This document shows positions 1 to 5,908 of a stretch of DNA of 6,201 nt, one piece after another (within the stretch, counting starts at the first letter, position 1; every line of letters starts with the position of its first letter). Position numbers and translations under genes: made by a program. Source of the DNA: JAVVFH01 sp032250585 (GTDB lineage: Bacteria > Pseudomonadota > Gammaproteobacteria > Xanthomonadales > SZUA-36); the NCBI GenBank assembly GCA_032250585.1, contig JAVVFH010000211.1, positions 1-6,201 of the forward strand. The letters run 5' to 3'. The notes beneath the pieces are model-generated. The model saw only the letters and a program-made list of their open reading frames with translations. It ran no database searches and was not told the origin of the DNA.

Positions 1-89
1 GAGGAGTTCTACAGTTGTACCCTCTGCCAAAGCTTTGCTCCCAACCACGTCTGCGTTGTATCTCCGGAGCGTCTAGGCCTTTGTGGAGC
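1..89. other. Unrecognised sequence replacing the 3' end of pntA
   Basis: PntA homology, read on the minus strand, ends at the Tyr329 codon (bases 90-92). Bases 1-89 encode nothing I recognise as transhydrogenase: the family normally continues with a Thr-Asn-Leu stretch after Ser-Gln-Leu-Tyr, and this does not. Visible structure: CAGTTGTAC at 12-20 is the exact reverse complement of 90-98; GGAGCGT is repeated directly at 66-72 and 85-91; CAAAGCTTTG at 28-37 is a palindrome. It could be the edge of an inserted element, a rearrangement, or a chimeric contig end. Too little is visible to decide. Confidence 0.55.
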
Positions 90-1076
90 GTACAACTGGC
101 TGGACTGCGCGGCCATGCGGCTTGGCAAATCCGTGTAGCCGATCAGGGTCACGCCGTGGTGCTCGACCACTTTACCGGGTTCGGTCAGTTCGCAGTTGCC
201 GCCCTGTTCGGCGGCCAGGTCGACGACGACGCCGCCGTCCTTCATCGATTCGACCATCTCGGCCGTGATCAAACGCGGCGCCGGCTTGCCGGGGATCAGG
301 GCCGTGGTGATGATGATGTCGACTTCCTTCGCCTGTTCGGCGAACAGCGCCATCTCGGCCTCGATGAATTCATCGCTCATGACTTTCGCATAGCCGCCTT
401 CGCCGGAGCCGTCTTCATCCTCGAAGTCCAGCATCAGGAACTCGGCGCCCATGCTTTCGATCTGCTCTTTCACTTCCGGGCGCGTGTCGAAGGAACGGAC
501 GATCGCCCCCATGCTCTGGGCGGCGCCAATAGCCGCCAGGCCGGCGACGCCGGCGCCGATTACCAGCACTTTCGCGGGAGGCACCTTGCCGGCCGCCGTG
601 ATCTGGCCTGTGAAGAAGCGGCCGAAATGCTGGGCGGCCTCCACCACTGCCCGGTAACCGGCGATATTCGCCATGGAACTCAGCGCGTCCACTTTCTGCG
701 CGCGCGAGATGCGCGGGATCGAGTCCATGGCCATCGCAGTCACACCGCGTTCGGTGAGTTGCTTGAGCAGCTCCGGGTTTTGCGCCGGCCACAGGAAGCT
801 GATCAGCGTCTGCCCGGCTTTCAGGCGAGCGGCTTCCTGCTCATCCGGGCCTCGAACCTTGAGAATGATGTCGGATTCGGACCAGATTTCCCCGGTGCTG
901 GTTACGACGGAGCAACCGGCCGCTTCGTACGCGGCATCGGAATAATTCGCCTCTGCGCCGGCCCTGGATTCGACCGCGACGTCGAAACCCAGTTTGATCA
1001 ACTGGGCGGCTACCTCAGGTGTCGTGGCGACGCGCTTTTCGGCCTTGTCTGTTTCTCTCGGTACACCAATTCTCAT
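9..1076 (-). CDS. pntA: NAD(P) transhydrogenase alpha subunit, NAD-binding domain, with aberrant C-terminus
   Basis: PntA carries the NAD(H)-binding domain I of the membrane transhydrogenase, which uses the proton-motive force to drive hydride transfer from NADH to NADP+. The start at 1076 gives MRIGVPRETDKAEKR, the family's typical N-terminus; the frame stays open to 1232, but those 52 codons look non-coding. A weak GGGGA lies a few bases upstream. Visible landmarks, by residue: SFLWPAQNPELL at 93-104, MAMDSIPRISRAQ at 115-127, SSMANIAGYRA at 133-143, GQITAAGKVPPAKV at 157-170, the Rossmann loop GAGVAG at 174-179, SFDTRPEVKEQ at 195-205, TTALIPGKPAP at 257-267, and IGYTDLPSR with QSSQLY ending at 329. 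All closely resemble E. coli PntA. From residue 330 the match stops and 26 unrelated residues lead to a TAG at 9-11. The protein is 355 aa; split alpha-1 subunits are about 370-385 aa and fused PntA about 510. No pntB is visible. The identity is firm; whether the gene is intact is doubtful. Confidence 0.93.
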   Translation of the reverse strand: MRIGVPRETDKAEKRVATTPEVAAQLIKLGFDVAVESRAGAEANYSDAAYEAAGCSVVTSTGEIWSESDIILKVRGPDEQEAARLKAGQTLISFLWPAQNPELLKQLTERGVTAMAMDSIPRISRAQKVDALSSMANIAGYRAVVEAAQHFGRFFTGQITAAGKVPPAKVLVIGAGVAGLAAIGAAQSMGAIVRSFDTRPEVKEQIESMGAEFLMLDFEDEDGSGEGGYAKVMSDEFIEAEMALFAEQAKEVDIIITTALIPGKPAPRLITAEMVESMKDGGVVVDLAAEQGGNCELTEPGKVVEHHGVTLIGYTDLPSRMAAQSSQLYAPQRPRRSGDTTQTWLGAKLWQRVQL

Positions 1077-1172
1077 GAGAAATCCCCGGATGGTTTGTTG
1101 TTTGCAGCCTGATGTCGGTCGATCGACTGTTGCGTGGGTTCGGATCTTTTCGGTTCGTCGGTCAAGGCTGTG

Positions 1173-1186
1173 TTGAAAAATTTCAA
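1173..1186. promoter_or_regulatory. Short palindrome upstream of pntA, possible operator
   Basis: TTGAAAAATTTCAA has perfect 6-bp arms (TTGAAA/TTTCAA) around two bases and lies about 100 bp upstream of the pntA start in AT-rich DNA. Such a site could bind a dimeric regulator. There is no known motif I can match it to, and AT-rich palindromes of this size arise easily by chance. Confidence 0.2.
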
Positions 1187-1250
1187 TCGTGAGGATACCC
1201 ACAAAAAACGACAGCGGGAAGATATAGGTCAATTAATGGCACTAATTCGC

Positions 1251-1340
1251 AAAAAAACCGGGGTCAGAAAACCTTTCTTACCCGCTGTCCGGTCTGTCAC
1301 GGGCGGCGGCTGTAAAAAAATGTTCTCTGTCCCCGGTTTT
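1251..1340 (-). terminator. Possible intrinsic terminator for amgK-murU
   Basis: Read on the minus strand, transcripts leaving murU cross a long stem whose second arm ends CCCCGGTTTTTTT, a GC core followed by a T run (bases 1251-1257 on the plus strand are A). This is the layout of a Rho-independent terminator. The loop of about 51 bases is much longer than usual, so efficiency is uncertain. No better hairpin plus T run follows the murU stop at 1381-1383. Confidence 0.35.
1254..1340. repeat. Inverted-repeat element, REP/RAYT-like or small MITE
   Basis: The left arm 1254-1271 starts AAAACCGGGGTCAG and the right arm 1323-1340 ends CTGTCCCCGGTTTT. They pair over 18 bases with two mismatches, including a perfect 10-bp outer core (AAAACCGGGG/CCCCGGTTTT). 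About 51 bases lie between the arms, with a possible inner CCCG/CGGG pairing at 1281-1284 and 1300-1303. Ends reading CCGGGGTCAGA are, from memory, common in short non-coding repeats of gammaproteobacteria mobilised by REP-associated tyrosine transposases; that family assignment is inference. There is no transposase here. On the minus strand the stem is followed by seven T residues, so it may also end murU transcription. Confidence 0.6.
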
Positions 1341-1380
1341 AAAGTCAGCGCTGGTTTTGGCAAAAGCCCTCTGAATCCTC

Positions 1381-2028
1381 TTATTTGAGTGACTCGAGTC
1401 GTTCGGGTGTGCCGACGTCGCTCCACTCGCCTTCGTACAGTTCTCCGGTCACGAGATGATTCTGCATCGCGCTGCGCAGCAGCGGCACAATGGAGAACCT
1501 GCCGGGTGAGCAGGCCGAGAAAAGGCGCGGGTGGTAGACGGCGATGCCGCCGAAGGTCTTCCTGGGGCCACCTTCTTCGCGCACGCGGCCGGACTGCAGC
1601 GTGAAGTCGCCGCCCGGGTTGTGCGCCGGGTTTGGTACCAGGACGAGATGGGCCCAGTCGCATTTGACGGCGCGCAGGCGCCCGAAGGGATAATGGGTCC
1701 GGATGTCGCTGTTGATCACCAGGAACGGCGCATCGCCAAGCAAGGGCAGCGCCTGGAAAATGCCGCCGCCGGTCTCCAGCGCTGTGGGCTGTTCGTCGGA
1801 CCAGTGGATGTGGATGCCCCAGCGGCTGCCGTCGCCAAGGGCCACCGGCAGCCGATCGCCGAGATGCCCCTGGTTGATGACGAGTTCGCGGAACCCGCTC
1901 CCGGCCAGCGCTTCTATAAGGTGTTCGATCAGCGCCTTGCCGCCCACTTCGATCAATGGCTTGGGCATGGTATCGGTCAGCGGGCGCAGCCGTTCGCCAC
2001 GGCCGGCGGCCAGGATCATGGCGCGCAT
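1381..2028 (-). CDS. murU: N-acetylmuramate-1-phosphate uridylyltransferase (MurU-type nucleotidyltransferase)
   Basis: This enzyme joins MurNAc alpha-1-phosphate to UTP, giving UDP-MurNAc, the last step of the recycling route that bypasses de novo UDP-MurNAc synthesis (and hence fosfomycin-sensitive MurA). The 215-aa product begins MRAMILAAGRGERLRPLT, the sugar-nucleotidyltransferase signature. Lys23-Pro24 follows, then LETGGG at 84-89, a metal-site-like NSD at 106-108, a GDF at 140-142, and WSDVGTPERL at 202-211 near the end. P. putida MurU is slightly longer and similar throughout. The start at 2028 is preferred because GGAG sits 8 bases upstream and MRAM matches the MKAM of the Pseudomonas protein. 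The inner ATG at 2019 would give an exact ATGA overlap with the amgK stop but lacks a ribosome site. The frame is open to 2220, but that part is only a shadow of amgK. The overlap with amgK implies co-transcription and coupled translation. The alternative is another NDP-sugar pyrophosphorylase such as a mannose or glucose enzyme; the amgK neighbour argues for MurU. Confidence 0.9.
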   Translation of the reverse strand: MRAMILAAGRGERLRPLTDTMPKPLIEVGGKALIEHLIEALAGSGFRELVINQGHLGDRLPVALGDGSRWGIHIHWSDEQPTALETGGGIFQALPLLGDAPFLVINSDIRTHYPFGRLRAVKCDWAHLVLVPNPAHNPGGDFTLQSGRVREEGGPRKTFGGIAVYHPRLFSACSPGRFSIVPLLRSAMQNHLVTGELYEGEWSDVGTPERLESLK

Positions 2029-3005
2029 TCGGACTGCTCCAGCAGGCGGCTCAAAGCCTGCAGTTCGCGGTAGCGGCCGGCAACGTCCCGCAGGTAGTCG
2101 TAGAAGCGGGGAATCAGTTCCAGGTAATCCTGCTTGCCGTCCCGGTAGGCGAGTCGTGCGAAGATCCCGACGATTTTCAGATTGCGCTGCAGGCCCATCC
2201 AGTCGCAGCAGCGAATCCATTCGGCTTCAGCAACGGTCGGGGCGAGCGCCGGGCGCAGTTCGCGCATCCAGCCTTCGATACGCTGCCGCGGCCAGCTGAT
2301 GTAGCGGTCCCAGACCAGCGAGACGAAATCGTAGCTGACGGGGCCGCGCACTGCGTCCTGGAAATCGATGATGGCCGGCCCGGAGGGCGTGTGCAGCAGG
2401 TTACAGGAGTGGAAATCGCGGTGTACGAACGCGCGCGGCTGTTGCGCGGCGGATTCCAGCAGCAGCGCGCAGGCGCTTTGCCACTGCGCGCGCTCGGCGC
2501 TGTTCAGCCCGCGGCCCTTGTGCCGGGCGAGGTACCAGTCCGGGAACAGTTCCAGCTCCTGCTGCAGCAGTTGATCGCTGTACTCCGGCAATCCGTGGGT
2601 GGCGACGCGGGCTGCCATGGCTCGCAGCAGTTCCAGTAGTTCGTCAATCGGTTCGTGGTGGGACGAATCCAGCACCTCGCGATAAAGCGTGTCGCCAAAA
2701 TCTTCCAGCAGGCCGAAGCCCTGTTCGAGATCGAAAGCGAGGATTTCCGGTGCGCGGAGCCCTGCCTTGTGCAAACGCACCGCCACGTCCAGAAAGGGGG
2801 CTGAATCTTCCCGCTCCGGCGGCGCGTCCATCAGGATCAGGCTGCGGCCCCCGGCACGGCAGCGGAAGTAACGGCGGAAACTGGCGTCGGCGGAGACGGG
2901 GATCAGCCGGACGGACTTCAGACCGAGCTGTTCGGCCGCCCACTCCGCCGCACGCTCCTTGCGCTCGTCATGGCCCTGCATGGATCTGGCGGCTGGTTCA
3001 CTCAT
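2016..3005 (-). CDS. amgK: Anomeric MurNAc/GlcNAc kinase
   Basis: AmgK phosphorylates N-acetylmuramic acid (and GlcNAc) at the anomeric carbon, giving the alpha-1-phosphate that MurU then activates. It is cytoplasmic and belongs to the aminoglycoside-phosphotransferase-like kinases. The 329-aa product shows SADASFRRYFR at 38-48, LILMDAPPE at 56-64, FGLLEDFGDTLY at 97-108, ELELFPDWYL at 150-159, the Brenner-type catalytic FVHRDFHSCNLL at 193-204 (Asp197, Asn202), the metal-binding IIDFQDAVRGPVSYD at 212-226, and MGLQRNLKIVGIFAR at 270-284. These align well by eye with P. putida AmgK. The start at 3005 gives a normal length. Its ribosome site is weak: GGGGC about 11 bases upstream lies inside a hairpin. 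An ATG at 2981 is also possible. The open frame reaches 3095, but that extension runs through the operator and has no family resemblance. The gene is divergent from the suf regulator. Confidence 0.92.
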   Translation of the reverse strand: MSEPAARSMQGHDERKERAAEWAAEQLGLKSVRLIPVSADASFRRYFRCRAGGRSLILMDAPPEREDSAPFLDVAVRLHKAGLRAPEILAFDLEQGFGLLEDFGDTLYREVLDSSHHEPIDELLELLRAMAARVATHGLPEYSDQLLQQELELFPDWYLARHKGRGLNSAERAQWQSACALLLESAAQQPRAFVHRDFHSCNLLHTPSGPAIIDFQDAVRGPVSYDFVSLVWDRYISWPRQRIEGWMRELRPALAPTVAEAEWIRCCDWMGLQRNLKIVGIFARLAYRDGKQDYLELIPRFYDYLRDVAGRYRELQALSRLLEQSECAP

Positions 3006-3016
3006 GCCGGCATTTT

Positions 3017-3030
3017 GCCCCAAAGGGGGC
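3017..3030 (-). promoter_or_regulatory. Hairpin in the amgK leader, over the likely ribosome site
   Basis: On the minus strand GCCCC-CTTT-GGGGC forms a 5-bp all-GC stem with a 4-base loop, ending 11 bases before the amgK ATG. The 3' arm GGGGC is the only purine-rich stretch near the start, so folding would hide it and could lower amgK translation. There is no T run, so it is not a terminator. Confidence 0.35.
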
Positions 3031-3071
3031 CTCTTGGGTATGCGTAGCGGTTGTGGAAAGGGAATCAGGGA

Positions 3072-3100
3072 TTGTTTTAAATAAATAGTACCCATATGGT
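3072..3100 (+). promoter_or_regulatory. Predicted sigma-70 promoter for the suf operon
   Basis: TTGTTT (3072-3077) and TATGGT (3095-3100) are separated by exactly 17 bases and match the -35 and -10 consensus at three and four positions. Transcription would begin at about 3106-3108, right on the first ATG of the regulator gene, so the message may be leaderless. The -10 lies inside the palindromic operator, fitting repression by blocking polymerase. The match is moderate and other AT-rich hexamers nearby prevent certainty. Confidence 0.45.
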
Positions 3101-3105
3101 ACTAT
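3085..3105. promoter_or_regulatory. Palindromic operator, probable binding site of the Rrf2/SUF regulator
   Basis: ATAGTACC (3085-3092) and GGTACTAT (3098-3105) are a perfect 8-bp inverted repeat around the five bases CATAT. The site overlaps the predicted -10 and directly abuts the ATG at 3106. AT-ended palindromes of about 20-25 bp are typical targets of IscR-like Rrf2 dimers, and such genes are often autoregulated. Binding by the adjacent gene product is inference. The site also lies 80 bp upstream of divergent amgK and could affect it. Confidence 0.75.
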
Positions 3106-3558
3106 ATGAGCATGTTACGAATTTCCAAACTCACCGATTACGCTATCCTGGCCATGGTCGAATTGGCGCGCGGTGATGAAGTCCTCAGTGCGCAGGCCCT
3201 GGCCGAACGGGTGCGGCTGGAGGTTCCGACCACCAGCAAGGTGCTCAAACTGCTGGCTCGCGCCGGCTTGCTTGAATCCTATCGCGGCGCCAACGGCGGT
3301 TACCGCCCGGCCCGCCCCGCGTTGGAGATCAGCGTCGCCGAGGTGATTGCGGCCATCGAAGGCCCGATCGCAATGACCGAATGCAGCGTCGAGCAGGGCC
3401 TGTGCAGCCAGGAAGACAACTGCGAACTGCGCGGCAACTGGCAGCGCATCAGCGTGGCGGTGGCGAGCGCCCTGCAGGAAGTCAGCATGGCCGAAATGTC
3501 GGCGCCGCCGCCCTACGCGCCGAACCCGCTCCAAATCAGGACGCTCGACGTCCAGTAA
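3106..3558 (+). CDS. Rrf2-family Fe-S-sensing transcriptional regulator of the SUF operon
   Basis: The 150-aa protein belongs to the Rrf2/IscR family and most resembles the SUF-system regulator described in Xanthomonas-type gammaproteobacteria, usually annotated sufR or iscR-like. The winged helix-turn-helix fills the N-terminal half: ISKLTDYAILAMVELA at 6-21, SAQALAERV with VPTTSKVLKLLARAGLLES at 28-58, and the wing with RGANGGYRPARP at 60-71. Cys93, Cys100 and Cys106 form the likely cluster-binding group. IscR has a comparable set of three cysteines plus His107; here the residue three after the last cysteine is Arg109, so the fourth ligand must differ. The tail from about 132 is proline-rich and probably disordered. 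Two ATGs compete, 3106 and 3112, and neither has a clear ribosome site; the operator ends exactly at 3106. sufB starts 16 bases after the stop, so it is probably the first gene of the operon and autoregulated. The family is certain; the exact cluster type is not known. Confidence 0.92.
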   Translation: MSMLRISKLTDYAILAMVELARGDEVLSAQALAERVRLEVPTTSKVLKLLARAGLLESYRGANGGYRPARPALEISVAEVIAAIEGPIAMTECSVEQGLCSQEDNCELRGNWQRISVAVASALQEVSMAEMSAPPPYAPNPLQIRTLDVQ

Positions 3559-3574
3559 CAGACAGCAGAGACGG

Positions 3575-5044
3575 ATGACCATGAACAACGAAACGATTGC
3601 CCCGGAAGCCACTTCAGTAGACCATTTCGTGCAGCAGAAGTACCGCCACGGCTTTGTCACGGACATCGAGTCCGATACGGTCGCGCCGGGGCTGGACGAA
3701 GACACGGTGCGCTGGATCTCGGCGCGCAAGCAGGAGCCCGAATGGTTGCTCGAATGGCGCCTGAAGGCCTACCGGATCTGGCTGAAAATGCGCCCGCCGA
3801 ACTGGGCGCACCTGAAGATCGCGCCGATCGACTTCCAGGCGATTTCCTACTTCTCGGCGCCGAAATCCGACAAGGACCGCCCGCAGAGCCTCGACGAGGT
3901 GGACCCGAAGCTGCTGGAGACCTACGACAAACTGGGCGTGCCGCTGCACGAGCGCGCCCGCTTGGCCGGCGTGGCGGTGGACGCGGTGTTCGACTCGGTG
4001 TCGGTGGGCACGACCTTCCGCGCGGAGCTGAAAAAAGCCGGCGTCATTTTCTGTTCCTTTTCCGAGGCGGTGCGTGATCATCCCGAGCTCGTCAGGAAGT
4101 ACCTGGGCACCGTTGTCCCGGCGCGTGACAATTTCTTTGCCGCCCTGAACTCGGCGGTGTTTTCAGACGGCAGTTTCGTGTACATCCCGCAGGGCGTGCG
4201 CTGCCCGATGGAGCTCAGTACCTATTTCCGTATCAACGCGGCCGAGACCGGCCAGTTCGAGCGCACGCTGATCGTGGCCGAGGAACAGAGCCAGGTCAGC
4301 TACCTTGAAGGCTGCACGGCGCCGATGCGCGACGAAAACCAGCTGCACGCGGCGGTGGTGGAACTGGTGGCGCTCGAAGAAGCTGAGATCAAGTATTCGA
4401 CGGTGCAGAACTGGTACCCCGGCGACGAGGAAGGCAAGGGCGGCATCTATAATTTCGTGACCAAACGCGGCGACTGCCGCGGCGACCGCTCGAAGATCTC
4501 CTGGACGCAGGTCGAGACCGGTTCTGCCATCACCTGGAAATACCCTTCCTGCGTGCTGCGCGGCGACGGCTCCAGCGGCGAGTTCTATTCTGTCGCGCTG
4601 ACCAACAACTATCAGCAGGCCGACACCGGTACCAAGATGATCCACATCGGCCGCGACACGCGCAGCAAGATCATCTCCAAGGGCATTTCCGCCGGGCGCG
4701 GCCAGAACGCCTACCGCGGCCTGGTCCGCATCGCCAAAAAGGCCGAAAACGCGCGCAACTACACGCAGTGCGATTCGATGCTGATCGGCAAGCGCTGCGG
4801 CGCGCACACCTTTCCCTACATCGAGGTGGGCAACCGGTCGGCGAAAGTCGAGCACGAGGCCACCACCTCGCGCATTGGCGAAGACCAGCTGTTCTACTGT
4901 CTGCAGCGCGGCATCTCCGAGGAGGACGCGGTCTCGATGATCGTCGACGGCTTCTGCAAGCAGGTGTTCCGCGAACTGCCGATGGAGTTCGCCGTGGAGG
5001 CCAAGGCGCTGCTTGAAGTCAGCCTGGAGGGTGCGGTTGGCTGA
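3575..5044 (+). CDS. sufB: Fe-S cluster assembly scaffold protein SufB
   Basis: SufB is the cytoplasmic scaffold subunit of the SufBC2D complex, receiving sulfur from the SufS-SufE/SufU desulfurase and building Fe-S clusters with SufD. The product has 489 aa, against 495 in E. coli, and is full length. The N-terminal helical region (ISARKQEPEWLLEWRLKAY at 48-66) is followed by the beta-helix core. By tail alignment with E. coli SufB, Cys247 in SYLEGC matches sulfur-acceptor Cys254, Cys399 in QCDSMLIG matches Cys405, and His427-Glu428 in VEHEATTSRIGED match His433-Glu434, so all key residues are present. Other hallmarks are STVQNWYPGDEE at 275-286, TGSAITWKYPSC at 315-326, and LFYCLQRGISEEDA at 438-451. 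Two candidate starts, 3575 and 3581, lie after a modest GAGACGG. It is 16 bases after the regulator gene and 63 before sufC. Function is confident; only the start is uncertain by two codons. Confidence 0.97.
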   Translation: MTMNNETIAPEATSVDHFVQQKYRHGFVTDIESDTVAPGLDEDTVRWISARKQEPEWLLEWRLKAYRIWLKMRPPNWAHLKIAPIDFQAISYFSAPKSDKDRPQSLDEVDPKLLETYDKLGVPLHERARLAGVAVDAVFDSVSVGTTFRAELKKAGVIFCSFSEAVRDHPELVRKYLGTVVPARDNFFAALNSAVFSDGSFVYIPQGVRCPMELSTYFRINAAETGQFERTLIVAEEQSQVSYLEGCTAPMRDENQLHAAVVELVALEEAEIKYSTVQNWYPGDEEGKGGIYNFVTKRGDCRGDRSKISWTQVETGSAITWKYPSCVLRGDGSSGEFYSVALTNNYQQADTGTKMIHIGRDTRSKIISKGISAGRGQNAYRGLVRIAKKAENARNYTQCDSMLIGKRCGAHTFPYIEVGNRSAKVEHEATTSRIGEDQLFYCLQRGISEEDAVSMIVDGFCKQVFRELPMEFAVEAKALLEVSLEGAVG

Positions 5045-5107
5045 TTGCGCGCGCCGCGAGCCGTTTCGTTAATTTTGAAATCATTGATCAGAGAAGGCAA
5101 ACAAGTC

Positions 5108-5884
5108 ATGTTGGAAATCAGAAACCTGCACGCTACCGTCGGCGGCACGGAAATCCTCAAGGGCGTCAACCTGCAGGTCGGGGCCGGAGAAGTGCACGCC
5201 GTGATGGGTCCGAACGGAGCGGGCAAGAGCACGCTCGGCAATGTTCTGGCAGGCCGCGAGGGCTACGAGGCAACCGCCGGCGAGGTGCTGTACAAGGGTA
5301 AAAACCTGCTGGAACTCGAACCCGAGGAGCGCGCCTGCGAAGGCTTGTTCATGGCCTTCCAATACCCGGTGGAGATACCCGGCGTCAACAACACCTATTT
5401 CCTGCGCGCGGCGCTGAACGCCCAGCGCAAATACCGCGGCGAGCCGGAACTCGATTCGATGCAGTTCCTTAAACGGGTGCGCGAAAAGCTGGAAATCCTG
5501 CACATCAGCGACGACCTGCTGCACCGGGCTGTCAACGAAGGCTTCTCCGGCGGCGAGAAAAAGCGCAACGAGATTTTCCAGATGGCCGTGCTGGAGCCGT
5601 CGCTGGCGGTCCTCGACGAGACCGATTCGGGTCTCGACATCGACGCGCTGCGCCTGGTGGCCGACGGCGTCAACCGCTTGCGCGGCCCGGAGCGCTCGAT
5701 GATTGTGATCACGCACTACCAGCGACTGCTGGACCACATCGTGCCGGACCGGGTGCACGTGCTGGCCGACGGTAAAATCGTGGCCAGCGGCGGCGCCGAC
5801 CTGGCGCTGAAGCTCGAGGACCAGGGCTACAAGTGGCTGGAGCAGGGTGGCATCACGGCCCTGCAAGAGCAGGCCCCCGCCTGA
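5108..5884 (+). CDS. sufC: SUF-system ATPase SufC
   Basis: SufC is the ABC-type ATPase of the SufBC2D scaffold. ATP-driven dimerisation reshapes SufB-SufD to allow cluster assembly; it is not a transporter. The 258-aa product carries every ATPase motif: Walker A GPNGAGKST at 34-42, the Q-loop glutamine Gln85 in AFQYP, signature FSGGEKKRNE at 146-155, Walker B LAVLDE at 166-171 with catalytic Glu171, D-loop SGLD at 174-177 and switch His203. The start at 5108 is chosen because MLEIRNLHA is the family's N-terminus and GAGAAGG lies 10 bases upstream. An in-frame TTG at 5045 would add 21 residues without family resemblance. The protein ends about ten residues beyond the usual SufC length, in LQEQAPA. 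Genes before and after are sufB and sufD, as in the standard operon. Confidence 0.97.
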   Translation: MLEIRNLHATVGGTEILKGVNLQVGAGEVHAVMGPNGAGKSTLGNVLAGREGYEATAGEVLYKGKNLLELEPEERACEGLFMAFQYPVEIPGVNNTYFLRAALNAQRKYRGEPELDSMQFLKRVREKLEILHISDDLLHRAVNEGFSGGEKKRNEIFQMAVLEPSLAVLDETDSGLDIDALRLVADGVNRLRGPERSMIVITHYQRLLDHIVPDRVHVLADGKIVASGGADLALKLEDQGYKWLEQGGITALQEQAPA

Positions 5885-5908
5885 GATGAGCCCAGGAGCG
5901 AAACCCGA

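Larger units (their letters stand above)
1077..1380. other. Gene-free spacer between murU and pntA
   Basis: This 304-base stretch separates two minus-strand genes and contains no believable coding sequence. The pntA-proximal part (about 1140-1250) is AT-rich and should hold the pntA promoter, but I could not pair a convincing -35 and -10 there. It contains two short palindromes (1118-1127 and 1173-1186). The murU-proximal part holds the inverted-repeat element at 1254-1340. Two further small symmetries lie beyond it: CAGCGCTG at 1345-1352 and GGCAAAAGCC at 1359-1368. An 8-bp pair, ACAGCGGG at 1211-1218 and CCCGCTGT at 1281-1288, links the two halves and may be chance. Confidence 0.7.

Noticed and set aside
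1..98. Integron attC site, because of the inverted GTT/AAC-containing repeats
   Set aside because: The boxes read GTTGTAC, not the GTTRRRY core, and no L-box pair or integrase is visible.
15..1112. A 365-codon open frame on the plus strand opposite pntA
   Set aside because: It is the antisense shadow of a strongly conserved gene in GC-rich DNA; its product is rich in Arg, His, Gly and Asp without any recognisable domain.
2029..2220. A 64-codon N-terminal extension of murU overlapping amgK
   Set aside because: The extension lacks nucleotidyltransferase resemblance, lies inside amgK coding sequence, and MRAM at 2028 with its GGAG site is the proper family start.
3006..3095. An upstream start for amgK at 3095
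   Set aside because: It would begin within the palindromic operator, has no ribosome site, and adds residues not seen in AmgK proteins.
4163..4855. A 230-codon minus-strand frame inside sufB
   Set aside because: Antisense shadow of a highly conserved gene; no domain and typical antisense composition.
5045..5107. TTG start giving SufC 21 extra residues
   Set aside because: The family starts at MLEIRNL and a GAGAAGG ribosome site precedes the ATG at 5108.
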